DNA from: Lacinutrix sp. C3R15
Lineage (GTDB): Bacteria > Bacteroidota > Bacteroidia > Flavobacteriales > Flavobacteriaceae
Assembly (NCBI RefSeq): GCF_018860825.1
Contig: NZ_JAHKPZ010000004.1
Location: 186,001 to 250,000, forward strand
DNA: 64,000 nt
Direction: 5' to 3'
The notes beneath the pieces are model-generated. The model saw nothing but the letters and a program-made list of their open reading frames with translations. It was not told the origin of the DNA and did no database searches. Below, piece by piece: positions 27,253 through 35,428 of this stretch. The position numbers were made by a program, and so were the translations under genes. How positions within the stretch are numbered: position 1 is the stretch's first letter; every line of letters starts with the position of its first letter.

Positions 27253-28935
27253 CTAAAACTTGTAGCTCAAACCTGTGTAAAGCCCTATTATGTAAGGTCT
27301 AAAATCACCTGAAGTGTTTTCAAACGCATTCATTTGGTACTTAAATGTAGGTTGTGCATTAAATATTATTTTGTCAGAAAATTTATAATCAAAACCAAAG
27401 CCTAGGTTTCCGCTAAAACTAAAGTTGTTTACGTTATTGGCTTTTCCTATTTCTGTTTTTCTTCCTTCAAATTCTGAGAATATTTTATTGTGATTTAAAA
27501 AGAAAGTACTTAATCCTGCAATTACATTTACGCCAAACCTTTTAGTAGATATTGTATATTCTAGTTCCATAGGTACTTCATAATAACCTAAACGCTGGCT
27601 TATTGCAGCATTTTCATCAGGTAAAATACCAAGCGCTTCTTGTACAGTAAGATTGGTTGCAGAAATTGCCGAAATAGGTTGTTCGCTATTAAAAGTAATG
27701 TTTTTTAAAGGTGCATTGTTTGAAGAGTTACTAGATACGTTTTGATAAATAATTACATCATCGGTATCATAGCTTAAATTTAAAGAGTTAAAACCTGTTC
27801 TAAGTTTTAATTTTTCGTTAAAAGCGTAACTTACATTTACACCATAGCTAGTGTTTATTTCACCAGTTTTTGTATTGTTTACAAACTGTTCATCCATATG
27901 CGATCCTTTGCCAAGCGTATTGTAGTAAACAGGAGCAATATTAGCATACATTTCCCATTTTTTTAAATTTTTTGTCTCCTCTTCCTCATTGTCTAGCTCT
28001 TCTGCATTAGCTATGGCTTCTTCTATAGATACTTCTTCTTTTTTTACTTCTTCAGCAAGAGTTGCATCTGTAGCAGTGTTTTCTTTTTCTGTAGTGGTTG
28101 CTGTAATAGCATTTGTTGCACTGTTTTTTAATGCAGATGTAGCCTTGTTTTTATCTAGTTCTGTTACTGTTGTTTTGTTGTTGGTGTTATTTGATGAATT
28201 GTTTTGTGCTACAGCATTAGCGTTGGTGTTTCCTGTTTGTTCTAAAGAAACTGTAGTAGAAAGAGCAGTGTTATTTTGAGTTTTTTCTTCTTGGTTTTGT
28301 TCTTGCGTAGTATGAGCTGCAACTCTGTTTGTATCTGTGTTATTTATACCAACTGCTGGTTGTTGTGTGCTTTTTACCACTTCTTTATTGGTATTCTTGT
28401 TCTTTGATGTGCTAGTGTATGTTTTATTGTTTACTACAGTATTAGCATTAGCATTGTTCAATTGTTTTTTTGTAGATGTAGGCTTGGTAGTAGTGGTGTT
28501 TGCAATACTTGTATTGGTATAGGTTTTCTTTTCTTCTGAAGCGTTTGTTTTTTTGTTTAAAAACTCTGCATCATTAGTTGTGTTATTACTTTCTTCTACA
28601 ATTTTACTGTCTTTTATTTTTGTATTTGAAGCGTTTTGGTTAATTGTATTGGTTTCTATTTCTGAAGTATTTACGGTATTTTCTGTATCTACAACAGTGG
28701 TATTCGTTTTTGTATTGTTTTTGTTGGTATTGTATAGGTTACCAATGGTTAGTAAAAGCAATAAAACTGCTGCAATACTTAAAACACGTAGCCATATTGG
28801 AAACGCTTTTTTAGTGTCTTCTTCTGGTTGTTCTATTTTACTCTGAATGTTTTTCCAAACTTTAGCATTAGGAGTTTCCTCTAAATCTTTAAGTTTTTCT
28901 TGAAAAATTCTATCTATATGTTTTTTGTCACTCAT
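27253..28935 (-). CDS. Anti-sigma-like protein fused to an outer-membrane beta-barrel
   Basis: The 560-residue protein has three unlike parts. Residues 1-46 form a charged cytoplasmic head with anti-sigma character (FQEKLKDLEETPNAKVWKNI). A membrane helix lies at 47-67. Residues 68-320 are a low-complexity Asn/Thr-rich then acidic linker. From about 325 to the end it reads as alternating beta strands (YGVNVSYAFNEKLKLRTGF) and ends in LSYKF, with the terminal Phe expected of an outer-membrane barrel. It overlaps the upstream ECF sigma gene by one base, so it most likely controls that sigma factor. The barrel could sense a surface signal. Confidence 0.75.
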   Translation of the reverse strand: MSDKKHIDRIFQEKLKDLEETPNAKVWKNIQSKIEQPEEDTKKAFPIWLRVLSIAAVLLLLLTIGNLYNTNKNNTKTNTTVVDTENTVNTSEIETNTINQNASNTKIKDSKIVEESNNTTNDAEFLNKKTNASEEKKTYTNTSIANTTTTKPTSTKKQLNNANANTVVNNKTYTSTSKNKNTNKEVVKSTQQPAVGINNTDTNRVAAHTTQEQNQEEKTQNNTALSTTVSLEQTGNTNANAVAQNNSSNNTNNKTTVTELDKNKATSALKNSATNAITATTTEKENTATDATLAEEVKKEEVSIEEAIANAEELDNEEEETKNLKKWEMYANIAPVYYNTLGKGSHMDEQFVNNTKTGEINTSYGVNVSYAFNEKLKLRTGFNSLNLSYDTDDVIIYQNVSSNSSNNAPLKNITFNSEQPISAISATNLTVQEALGILPDENAAISQRLGYYEVPMELEYTISTKRFGVNVIAGLSTFFLNHNKIFSEFEGRKTEIGKANNVNNFSFSGNLGFGFDYKFSDKIIFNAQPTFKYQMNAFENTSGDFRPYIIGLYTGLSYKF

Positions 28936-29477
28936 TATAATGTCTTCGCGTTTAAGCTCGCTCTATAGGTTTCTATTTTATCTTTTAAAATCTGTCTTGC
29001 TCGTGCTAGGTTAGATTTAGAGGTTCCTGTGGTTATGGTTAACATAGAAGCTATTTGTTTGTGTGAATAGCCATCTAAAGCATAAAGGTTAAATACTAAT
29101 CGGTATCTATCTGGTAGTTCTTGAATTATTTTAAGTAAGTACTCTATGCTTAGCTCATCATCTTCAATTTCTAGTGTTACGTCTTCAATTTTTTCTTCGT
29201 TTACAATTTCAAAAACCCCTTTGTTTCGGTAGCATTGTAAAGCAGTGTTTATCGTGATTCGTTTTAACCAACCTTCAAAAGAACCTTTATTATTGAACTG
29301 TGATATTTTGTTAAAAATAGTCACAAAAGCATCTTGCAGATTATCTTCCGCTTCTGCGTAATTTCGTGAATACTTTAAGCAAAGAGAAAATAGTTTACCT
29401 GAAAATAGTTGGTATAGTTCCCTTTGTGCTTTAGCATCATTCTTTTTACAATTTTGAATGAGTTGGTTTAAACTCAC
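28935..29477 (-). CDS. ECF RNA polymerase sigma factor
   Basis: The 180-residue sigma-70 family protein has region 2 (about 10-85, with NYAEAEDNLQDAFVTIFNKI and GWLKRITINTA) and region 4 (about 115-170, LPDRYRLVFNLYALDGYSHKQIASML). It lacks sigma-1 and sigma-3, as expected for ECF factors. It would direct RNA polymerase to a small regulon, perhaps including its own operon. It is preceded after 27 bases by a lipoprotein gene and followed by the anti-sigma/barrel gene. Confidence 0.93.
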   Translation of the reverse strand: MSLNQLIQNCKKNDAKAQRELYQLFSGKLFSLCLKYSRNYAEAEDNLQDAFVTIFNKISQFNNKGSFEGWLKRITINTALQCYRNKGVFEIVNEEKIEDVTLEIEDDELSIEYLLKIIQELPDRYRLVFNLYALDGYSHKQIASMLTITTGTSKSNLARARQILKDKIETYRASLNAKTL

Positions 29478-29504
29478 ATGTTCATGTATTAGTTAAACTT
29501 AAAT

Positions 29505-29915
29505 TTATTCTACAACTTCTATTTCAACAACATGGTATTGGTCTTCACCTAATTCATCTTCGCCTTGCCAAAATTTAAAAACATAAACACCAGATTCTGT
29601 AGGTGTAAAACCAAAAGATGTTTCGGCTTCTGTACTTATTTCCTGGCAATCGTCACTTGTTGTATATACTTCACTTACTATTGCTACAGTTCTTTCATTT
29701 TCATTTATAGCATAATAGATATCATTTAAAACATGACAAGTGGAAGGTAAGTTATAAAATAAATCAATGGTGTGTGTTTGATATCTTGTAAAAGTATCAG
29801 GCATATTAACACTTTCAATAGGTAAAAATTCAAAGTGAGAGCGTGGCGTATCATCACTTACGCTACAGGAAAACAATAAGGAAACGAATAATAAGAAAGC
29901 TACTATTTTTTTCAT
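29505..29915 (-). CDS. Hypothetical lipoprotein upstream of the ECF sigma gene
   Basis: The 136 residues open MKKIVAFLLFVSLLFSC, giving lipidated Cys17. The mature part looks like a single immunoglobulin-like beta domain (THTIDLFYNLPSTCHVLNDI ... GVYVFKFWQGEDELGEDQ), with two or three cysteines that could form disulfides. I do not recognise a named family. Its stop is 27 bases from the sigma gene on the same strand, so it may be part of the sigma/anti-sigma operon and its signal chain. Confidence 0.7.
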   Translation of the reverse strand: MKKIVAFLLFVSLLFSCSVSDDTPRSHFEFLPIESVNMPDTFTRYQTHTIDLFYNLPSTCHVLNDIYYAINENERTVAIVSEVYTTSDDCQEISTEAETSFGFTPTESGVYVFKFWQGEDELGEDQYHVVEIEVVE

Positions 29916-29984
29916 TTTAAGTATACTAAAAAGACTTGTTTTAATTACTAGATGCAGAAAACTAGAAAAGGTTGCGTATAAAAA

Positions 29985-30016
29985 TAAAAAATCCCGAATA
30001 TATCGGGATTTTTTTT
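29985..30016. terminator. Terminator after recA
   Basis: ATCCCGA / TCGGGAT form a 7-bp stem with an ATATA loop, extended by an A run on the left and eight T on the right, so it can stop transcription in either direction. On the minus strand it ends recA before the lipoprotein operon. Confidence 0.85.
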
Positions 30017-30033
30017 AGGAATTCAATTAAAGG

Positions 30034-31041
30034 TTATTCTTTATTTTCTTTAATGGCTTCTTTAATTTTTACTTCTAATTCTTCCATCAATTCTGGATTG
30101 TCTTTTATTAAAGCTTTTACAGCATCTCTACCTTGACCTAGTTTGGTGTCTCCATAACTAAACCATGAACCGCTTTTCTTTACAATTTCAAATTCTACAG
30201 CTATATCTAAAATTTCTCCAACTTTAGAAATTCCTTCACCATACATAATATCAAATTCTGCAAGTCTAAAAGGAGGAGCAACTTTATTTTTAACGACTTT
30301 TACTCTGGTTTTGTTACCTTGTACATCGCCATCTGTACTTTTTATTTGAGTAGATCTTCTAATATCTAATCTAACAGAAGCGTAAAATTTTAACGCATTA
30401 CCACCAGTTGTTGTTTCTGGGTTACCAAACATAACACCAATTTTTTCACGTAACTGGTTAATAAAAATAACAGTACAGTTCGTTTTGCTAATAGAAGCTG
30501 TTAGTTTTCTTAAAGCTTGTGACATTAATCGTGCATGTAAACCCATTTTAGAGTCTCCCATTTCACCTTCAATTTCACTTTTTGGTGTTAATGCAGCAAC
30601 AGAATCTACTACAACAATATCAATTGCACCAGAACGTATTAAGTTATCTGCAATTTCTAGTGCTTGCTCACCATTATCTGGTTGAGAGATTATTAAGTTG
30701 TCTATATCTACACCTAGTTTTTCTGCATAAAATCTATCAAAGGCATGCTCTGCATCAATAAATGCTGCAATACCTCCAGATTTTTGTGCTTCTGCAATAG
30801 CATGTAAAGTTAATGTGGTTTTACCAGAAGACTCAGGTCCATATATTTCAATAACACGACCTCTTGGGTAACCACCAACGCCTAAAGCAATATCTAAACC
30901 TAAAGAACCAGAAGATATAGCTTCTACATCTACTATAGCCTTGTCGCTCATTTTCATTACTGTTCCTTTTCCGTAGGCCTTATCTAACTTGTCTAAAGTT
31001 AGTTTCAATGCTTTTAATTTTGCTTCTTTTTCGTTGCTCAT
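30034..31041 (-). CDS. recA: Recombinase A
   Basis: The 335-residue protein is a full-length RecA. Walker A is GPESSGKTT (68-76), Walker B is [11 protein letters not shown] near 140, and loop L2 is the [27 protein letters not shown] region, cut here. It forms ATP-dependent filaments on single-stranded DNA for homologous recombination and the SOS response. No clear LexA box is visible in the upstream region. Confidence 0.98.
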   Translation of the reverse strand: MSNEKEAKLKALKLTLDKLDKAYGKGTVMKMSDKAIVDVEAISSGSLGLDIALGVGGYPRGRVIEIYGPESSGKTTLTLHAIAEAQKSGGIAAFIDAEHAFDRFYAEKLGVDIDNLIISQPDNGEQALEIADNLIRSGAIDIVVVDSVAALTPKSEIEGEMGDSKMGLHARLMSQALRKLTASISKTNCTVIFINQLREKIGVMFGNPETTTGGNALKFYASVRLDIRRSTQIKSTDGDVQGNKTRVKVVKNKVAPPFRLAEFDIMYGEGISKVGEILDIAVEFEIVKKSGSWFSYGDTKLGQGRDAVKALIKDNPELMEELEVKIKEAIKENKE

Positions 31042-31429
31042 CTATGTATATTATTTATTCGTGTAAGAGATGCTAAAATACTACTTCTTTTATCATATTA
31101 CAATACATTAGTACATTTCATTTTAAATTAGTAAAATAATATTTTCCTTCTTGACGCAACCTTTTTAATCTTTCTGCATCTACTAAATAAAGTGGGAAAA
31201 TTTTATGCTACGAAAAAGAAAAAATAACCTCGCTTTTTAATTAATAGTGCCAAATAAATTTTAAAATAATAGAAAGTAAATGGTATTTATATTTTCTTTT
31301 AGTGAAATAGAAATTGTACGCAAGTATATTTTGTTTTATGTTGGAATATAAAGAAAATAGAAGCAATTTACATCTGCTGTTTTGGTTTTTATTAGGTATA
31401 TATAGTTTCATCTTTTAAAGCATCAAACT
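31042..31429. other. AT-rich intergenic region upstream of recA
   Basis: About 390 bases between the recA start and the small ORF hold no convincing gene on either strand. They must contain the recA promoter on the minus strand, but no exact TAnnTTTG box or SOS-type palindrome was found. Confidence 0.5.
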
Positions 31430-31516
31430 ATGAAGTTTTTTAAAAAAAGTATTCATGTACTAGGCGTTTCAGTTACTATATTTGTAAATAGTAACTGTAA
31501 AGCCGATGGAGGTTAA
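31430..31516 (+). CDS. Tiny lipopeptide-like ORF, 28 codons
   Basis: ATG at 31430 opens MKFFKKSIHVLGVSVTIFVN followed by SNCKADGG and a stop. The layout is a basic head, a hydrophobic stretch and a cysteine six residues from the end, like a lipoprotein signal whose mature part would be just CKADGG. The stop codon overlaps an AACTCGTTA/TAACGAGTT inverted repeat, and a strong terminator lies 60 bases downstream, so the ORF sits in its own short transcription unit. It could also be the leader of a small RNA. No family is recognised. Confidence 0.35.
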   Translation: MKFFKKSIHVLGVSVTIFVNSNCKADGG

Positions 31517-31566
31517 CTCGTTACATATTTTAAAATTTTAAATAATTAAAATAGTAATAACGAGTT
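31515..31566 (+). promoter_or_regulatory. Inverted repeat with AT-rich loop downstream of the tiny ORF
   Basis: AACTCGTTA at 31515-31523 and TAACGAGTT at 31558-31566 are perfect complements separated by 34 AT-rich bases. In RNA they would form a closed stem just before the terminator. Confidence 0.45.
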
Positions 31567-31574
31567 AGTCTATG

Positions 31575-31609
31575 AAAAGCACTTTAGGTTTCCTAAAGTG
31601 CTTTTTTTT
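31575..31609 (+). terminator. Strong terminator of the small transcription unit
   Basis: AAAAGCACTTTAGG / CCTAAAGTGCTTTT pair perfectly over 14 bp around a TTT loop, followed by more T (eight T from 31602). No long gene precedes it on the plus strand, so it must end a short RNA. Confidence 0.92.
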
Positions 31610-31652
31610 GTGTTAATACATAAGCAGTATACTGCATCAAAGCACGTAAATC

Positions 31653-31682
31653 TTGTCAAGTCTTTTTAAAACACTACCTTTG
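31653..31682 (+). promoter_or_regulatory. Promoter of the trhO operon
   Basis: TTG at 31653-31655, a 19-base spacer and TACCTTTG at 31675-31682 fit the Bacteroidota -33/-7 promoter exactly. The start codon follows 36 bases later. Confidence 0.7.
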
Positions 31683-31718
31683 CACGAAATTATTCTTTAA
31701 CCTTAAAATTAGTATAGC

Positions 31719-32792
31719 ATGCAACTGTACAACACCTTAAGCGCAAAAGAAAGAGCTGCGTTAATCGAAGAAGCAGGAAAAGACCGATTAACACTTTCTT
31801 TTTATCAGTACGCTAAAATTGAAAATCCTCAAGAATTTAGAGACCACTTATTTTTAACCTGGAACGCATTAGATGTTTTAGGAAGAATCTACGTAGCTAC
31901 AGAAGGTATTAACGGTCAACTTTCTCTGCCAGCAGATCAATTTGAAGCCTTTAAAGCTCATTTAGATACCATTGATTTTTTAAACGGAATAAGACTAAAT
32001 ATTGCTATAGAGCAAGATAATATGTCTTTTTTAAAACTCAAAGTAAAAGTTAGAAACAAGATTGTTGCAGATGGTTTAAATGATGACACTTTTGATGTAA
32101 GAAATAAAGGAGTACATCTTTCTGCTAAAGAATTTAATGAAATGCTAGTTAACCCAAACACGGTTTGTGTTGATATGCGTAATCATTATGAAAGTGAAAT
32201 TGGTCATTTTGATGGCGCTGTAACTCCTGATGTAGATACCTTTAGAGAGTCTTTAGATATTATTGAAGAAGATTTAAAAGCATATAAAGAAGAAAAAAAC
32301 CTCTTAATGTACTGTACAGGAGGAATACGTTGTGAAAAAGCAAGTGCATACTACAAACACAAAGGCTTTAAAAATGTTTACCAATTAGAAGGCGGAATTA
32401 TTGAATATACACGTCAAATTAATGCGCAAGGATTAGAAAATAAATTCATTGGTAAAAACTTTGTTTTTGATGAGCGTAGAGCAGAAAAAATTAGCGAAGA
32501 CGTAATAGCACAATGTCACCAATGTGGCGAACCGTTTGATGTACATACCAATTGTGCCAATGATGCTTGTCACCTTTTATTTATACAATGTGATGCTTGT
32601 AAAGAAGAAATGAACAACTGCTGTTCTACAACCTGTCAAGAAATTCACGCATTGCCTTTTGAAGAGCAAAAAGCATTGCGTAAAGGACAAGCAAATAGTA
32701 ACGATATCTTTAAAAAAGGACGCGCAGACCACTTGCCTTACAAAAAAGATTTAAGAAACATTTTCGAGAATTTTAATACGCCTGAATCTTAG
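31719..32792 (+). CDS. trhO: tRNA uridine(34) hydroxylase, rhodanese type
   Basis: The 357 residues match TrhO (YceA): an N-terminal ferredoxin-like domain (1-110), a rhodanese domain with the active Cys199 in YCTGGIRCEKA, and a C-terminal cysteine-rich zinc-like region (CHQCGEPFDVHTNC, CDACKEEMNNCC). TrhO uses oxygen to hydroxylate U34 of certain tRNAs to ho5U, the first step to cmo5U-type wobble bases. The next gene belongs to the U32 family that makes the same base by another route. A clear promoter precedes it. Confidence 0.93.
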   Translation: MQLYNTLSAKERAALIEEAGKDRLTLSFYQYAKIENPQEFRDHLFLTWNALDVLGRIYVATEGINGQLSLPADQFEAFKAHLDTIDFLNGIRLNIAIEQDNMSFLKLKVKVRNKIVADGLNDDTFDVRNKGVHLSAKEFNEMLVNPNTVCVDMRNHYESEIGHFDGAVTPDVDTFRESLDIIEEDLKAYKEEKNLLMYCTGGIRCEKASAYYKHKGFKNVYQLEGGIIEYTRQINAQGLENKFIGKNFVFDERRAEKISEDVIAQCHQCGEPFDVHTNCANDACHLLFIQCDACKEEMNNCCSTTCQEIHALPFEEQKALRKGQANSNDIFKKGRADHLPYKKDLRNIFENFNTPES

Positions 32793-32808
32793 TTAAATAA
32801 GTTTTATT

Positions 32809-34053
32809 ATGCAGAAAATTGAATTAATGGCACCTGCAGGAAATTTTGAATCCCTTCAGGCGGCTTTAGATAATGGTGCAGATTCTGTTTATTTTGGTGT
32901 AGAACAACTAAATATGAGAGCGCGTGCCTCCATAAATTTTACTTTAAATGATTTAGCTGAAATTTCTAGACGTTGTTCAGAAAAAAAGGTACGTACCTAT
33001 TTAACGCTAAATACCATTGTTTATGATCATGATTTATCTATAATAAAAACACTGGTAAAACAAGCAAAAGAAGCTAATATTACAGCCGTAATTGCTATGG
33101 ATCAAGCCGTAATTGCTACAGCTAGAGAACACGGTTTAGAAGTGCATATATCTACGCAAATAAACATTACAAATATTGAAACGGTTAAGTTTTATAGCAT
33201 GTTTGCAGACACAATGGTTTTAAGTAGAGAGCTAAGTTTAAGACAGGTAAAAAAAATTACAGAACAAATTGAAAAAGAGCAAATCAAAGGGCCTTCTGGA
33301 AAACTTGTTGAAATAGAAATATTTGGTCATGGTGCACTTTGTATGGCAGTTTCAGGAAAATGTTACATGAGTTTACACGCTCATAACTCTTCCGCTAATC
33401 GTGGTGCTTGTAAGCAAAATTGTAGAAAAAAATACACGGTTATTGATCAGGAAACTGGATTTGAAATGGAACTAGATAATGAATACATCATGTCTCCAAA
33501 AGACTTATGTACTATAGATTTTTTAGATCAAATTGCAGATGCAGGAATTAAAGTATTAAAAATTGAAGGAAGAGGAAGAGCGCCAGAATATGTAGCAAAA
33601 GTAATAAAATGCTATCGTGATGCTTTAGATAGTCTTGCGCAAGGTAATTACAATAAAGATAAAGTAATCACTTGGATGCAAGAACTAGAAAAAGTCTATA
33701 ATCGTGGTTTTTGGAATGGCTATTATCTAGGCCAAAAATTAGGAGAATGGAGCAATGGCTCAGGATCTCATGCAACTCAAAAAAAAGTGTATCTTGGTAA
33801 AGGCATGCATTTTTATCCTAAAGCTAAAATTGGTGAATTTAAAATGGAAGCCTATGACCTTAATCTAGGAGATACCATTTTAATTACAGGACCAACTACA
33901 GGAGCAAAAGAATTACAGGTTAAAGAAATGTTGGTTAATGACCAGGCTTTACAAACAGGTTCTAAAGGAGATTCTGTAACAATACCCTTAGATTTTAGAA
34001 TTCGTCCTTCAGATAAGTTGTATAAAATTGTTGAAAATAAAGTAGAAGCTTAA
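32809..34053 (+). CDS. U32 peptidase-family protein, TrhP/YegQ-like tRNA hydroxylation
   Basis: The 414-residue protein starts MQKIELMAPAGNFESLQAAL, and carries the U32 signature around GHGALCMAVSGKCYMSLHAH with further Cys in NRGACKQNCRKKY, which bind an Fe-S cluster in TrhP-like proteins. Despite the peptidase label, TrhP (YegQ) makes ho5U34 in tRNA using a prephenate-derived pathway without oxygen. It lies 16 bases after trhO and overlaps the ferredoxin start by one base, a strong argument for the tRNA role. The alternative is the related RlhA rRNA hydroxylase; length and order favour TrhP. Confidence 0.85.
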   Translation: MQKIELMAPAGNFESLQAALDNGADSVYFGVEQLNMRARASINFTLNDLAEISRRCSEKKVRTYLTLNTIVYDHDLSIIKTLVKQAKEANITAVIAMDQAVIATAREHGLEVHISTQINITNIETVKFYSMFADTMVLSRELSLRQVKKITEQIEKEQIKGPSGKLVEIEIFGHGALCMAVSGKCYMSLHAHNSSANRGACKQNCRKKYTVIDQETGFEMELDNEYIMSPKDLCTIDFLDQIADAGIKVLKIEGRGRAPEYVAKVIKCYRDALDSLAQGNYNKDKVITWMQELEKVYNRGFWNGYYLGQKLGEWSNGSGSHATQKKVYLGKGMHFYPKAKIGEFKMEAYDLNLGDTILITGPTTGAKELQVKEMLVNDQALQTGSKGDSVTIPLDFRIRPSDKLYKIVENKVEA

Positions 34054-34283
34054 TGGTTATTGTTACCTTACAGCGAAATAAATGCATTGGTTGTAATTAC
34101 TGTGTTGAAATGGCACCAGAGCAATTTCAAATGTCAAAAAAAGATGGTAAAACCGTTTTGTTAAACGCTAAAGACAAAAAAGGTTTTTATACCATAAAAT
34201 CTAATGATCCTCTTATTTTAGAAGATTGTGAAAATGCAGCCAAAGCTTGTCCAGTAAATATTATAAGTGTAAAGTTAAATTAA
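34053..34283 (+). CDS. [4Fe-4S] ferredoxin
   Basis: The 76-residue protein has one cluster motif, Cys11-x2-Cys14-x2-Cys17, completed by Cys66 in ACPVN; an extra Cys59 may form a disulfide. It is a single-cluster ferredoxin of the Fer4_13/Fer4_15 type. Its start shares one base with the U32 stop and the radical SAM gene begins directly after its own stop, so it is probably the electron donor for one or both neighbours. Confidence 0.9.
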   Translation: MVIVTLQRNKCIGCNYCVEMAPEQFQMSKKDGKTVLLNAKDKKGFYTIKSNDPLILEDCENAAKACPVNIISVKLN

Positions 34284-35288
34284 ATGAACATTTACAAGTT
34301 ATTACAACTAAACCGAAAGATTAAAAGTCACAGAATTAAATTCTTGGGACTTTGGCTACTGCATAAGTTTAATAGAAGGTATATGGCAGTAAACCTAGAC
34401 CCTGTAATGGCTTGTAATTTACGTTGTAAAATGTGTTATTTTACAGATGCAGACTATGTAAAAACTTTAAAAGGACAGTTTAAACCAGAAGCGTTAGAGC
34501 AAGTAGCTAAAACCATTTTTAAACGTGCTTTAAAATTACAAATAGGCTGTGGTACAGAGCCAACATTGTATAAAAATTTACCAGAAATTGTAAAATTAGG
34601 CAAGCAGTATGGTGTGCCTTATATTTCTGTAACTACCAATGCCAATTTGCTAGATGAAGAAAAAATAGAAGCGCTTTTAAAAGCAGGACTTAATGAGTTT
34701 ACTATTTCATTACATGGTGTTACCAAAGAAAGCTATGAAGGTTTTATGAAAAAATCTAGCTATGAAAAGTTTCATAACGCATTTAATGCTTTTCAAAAAC
34801 TAAAAAATAAATACGACTTTAAAGTAAGGATTAATTACACTTTTAATAAAGATAATTTTTACGAACTAACAGAACTATTTAATCATTTTAGCGGAAAAAG
34901 TTTCGATATACTTCAAATACGTCCAATACGAAAAATTGGAAATACAGAATACAACGATTTTGATTTAGAAAGTATTCGTGCAGATTACCCAAAACTAATA
35001 AAACAAATTAGAGAGAACTGTAAAGCCAATAATATTACGCTTTTAGCATCTAATAAAATTCCTGAAAAATCACAAATTAATAACTCTAGTTTAATTTTTG
35101 ATTATACGTTTTGCTATGTTTCGCCAAATAAGTTCTGGAAAGATGGCTTTGATTGGAAAAATGAATCCTTCAATCAATACTCCAAAAGAATAGGTTGGAG
35201 CAAACAATTATTTGCCAATATTTTTAAGTCTGAAACCGATTTAAAATCCCTTTCTAACCGATTAAACTATGAAGTAGAGTTTAATTAA
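34284..35288 (+). CDS. Radical SAM protein
   Basis: The 334-residue enzyme has the cluster motif CNLRCKMC (Cys44, Cys48, Cys51) and the SAM-binding GCGTEPTLY region near 95. No SPASM-type cysteine set is obvious at the C-terminus, though a few cysteines remain (FCYVSP). It uses a 5'-deoxyadenosyl radical; the substrate is unknown. It begins immediately after the ferredoxin stop, so electrons for the cluster may come from that ferredoxin. By position it could act on tRNA or in a pathway linked to the U32 protein, but this is inference. Confidence 0.85.
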   Translation: MNIYKLLQLNRKIKSHRIKFLGLWLLHKFNRRYMAVNLDPVMACNLRCKMCYFTDADYVKTLKGQFKPEALEQVAKTIFKRALKLQIGCGTEPTLYKNLPEIVKLGKQYGVPYISVTTNANLLDEEKIEALLKAGLNEFTISLHGVTKESYEGFMKKSSYEKFHNAFNAFQKLKNKYDFKVRINYTFNKDNFYELTELFNHFSGKSFDILQIRPIRKIGNTEYNDFDLESIRADYPKLIKQIRENCKANNITLLASNKIPEKSQINNSSLIFDYTFCYVSPNKFWKDGFDWKNESFNQYSKRIGWSKQLFANIFKSETDLKSLSNRLNYEVEFN

Positions 35289-35428
35289 AAAACTTTGTTT
35301 TTAAGTCTTTAGAATAATATTATCTTTACATTCCAAAGTAAAACTTGGAAATCTTTAAAAAAGAAACTATTTTTTATTAATCTTCTTCTGAAAAAAAATG
35401 CTTTTTCAGAATCAATATATACTACTTT

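Noticed and set aside
28000-28720. Repetitive Thr/Asn-codon stretch that resembles tandem repeats or overlapping plus-strand genes
   Set aside because: It is the low-complexity linker of the minus-strand anti-sigma/barrel protein; the plus-strand frames are hydrophobic mirror images with no gene character and no regular repeat unit.
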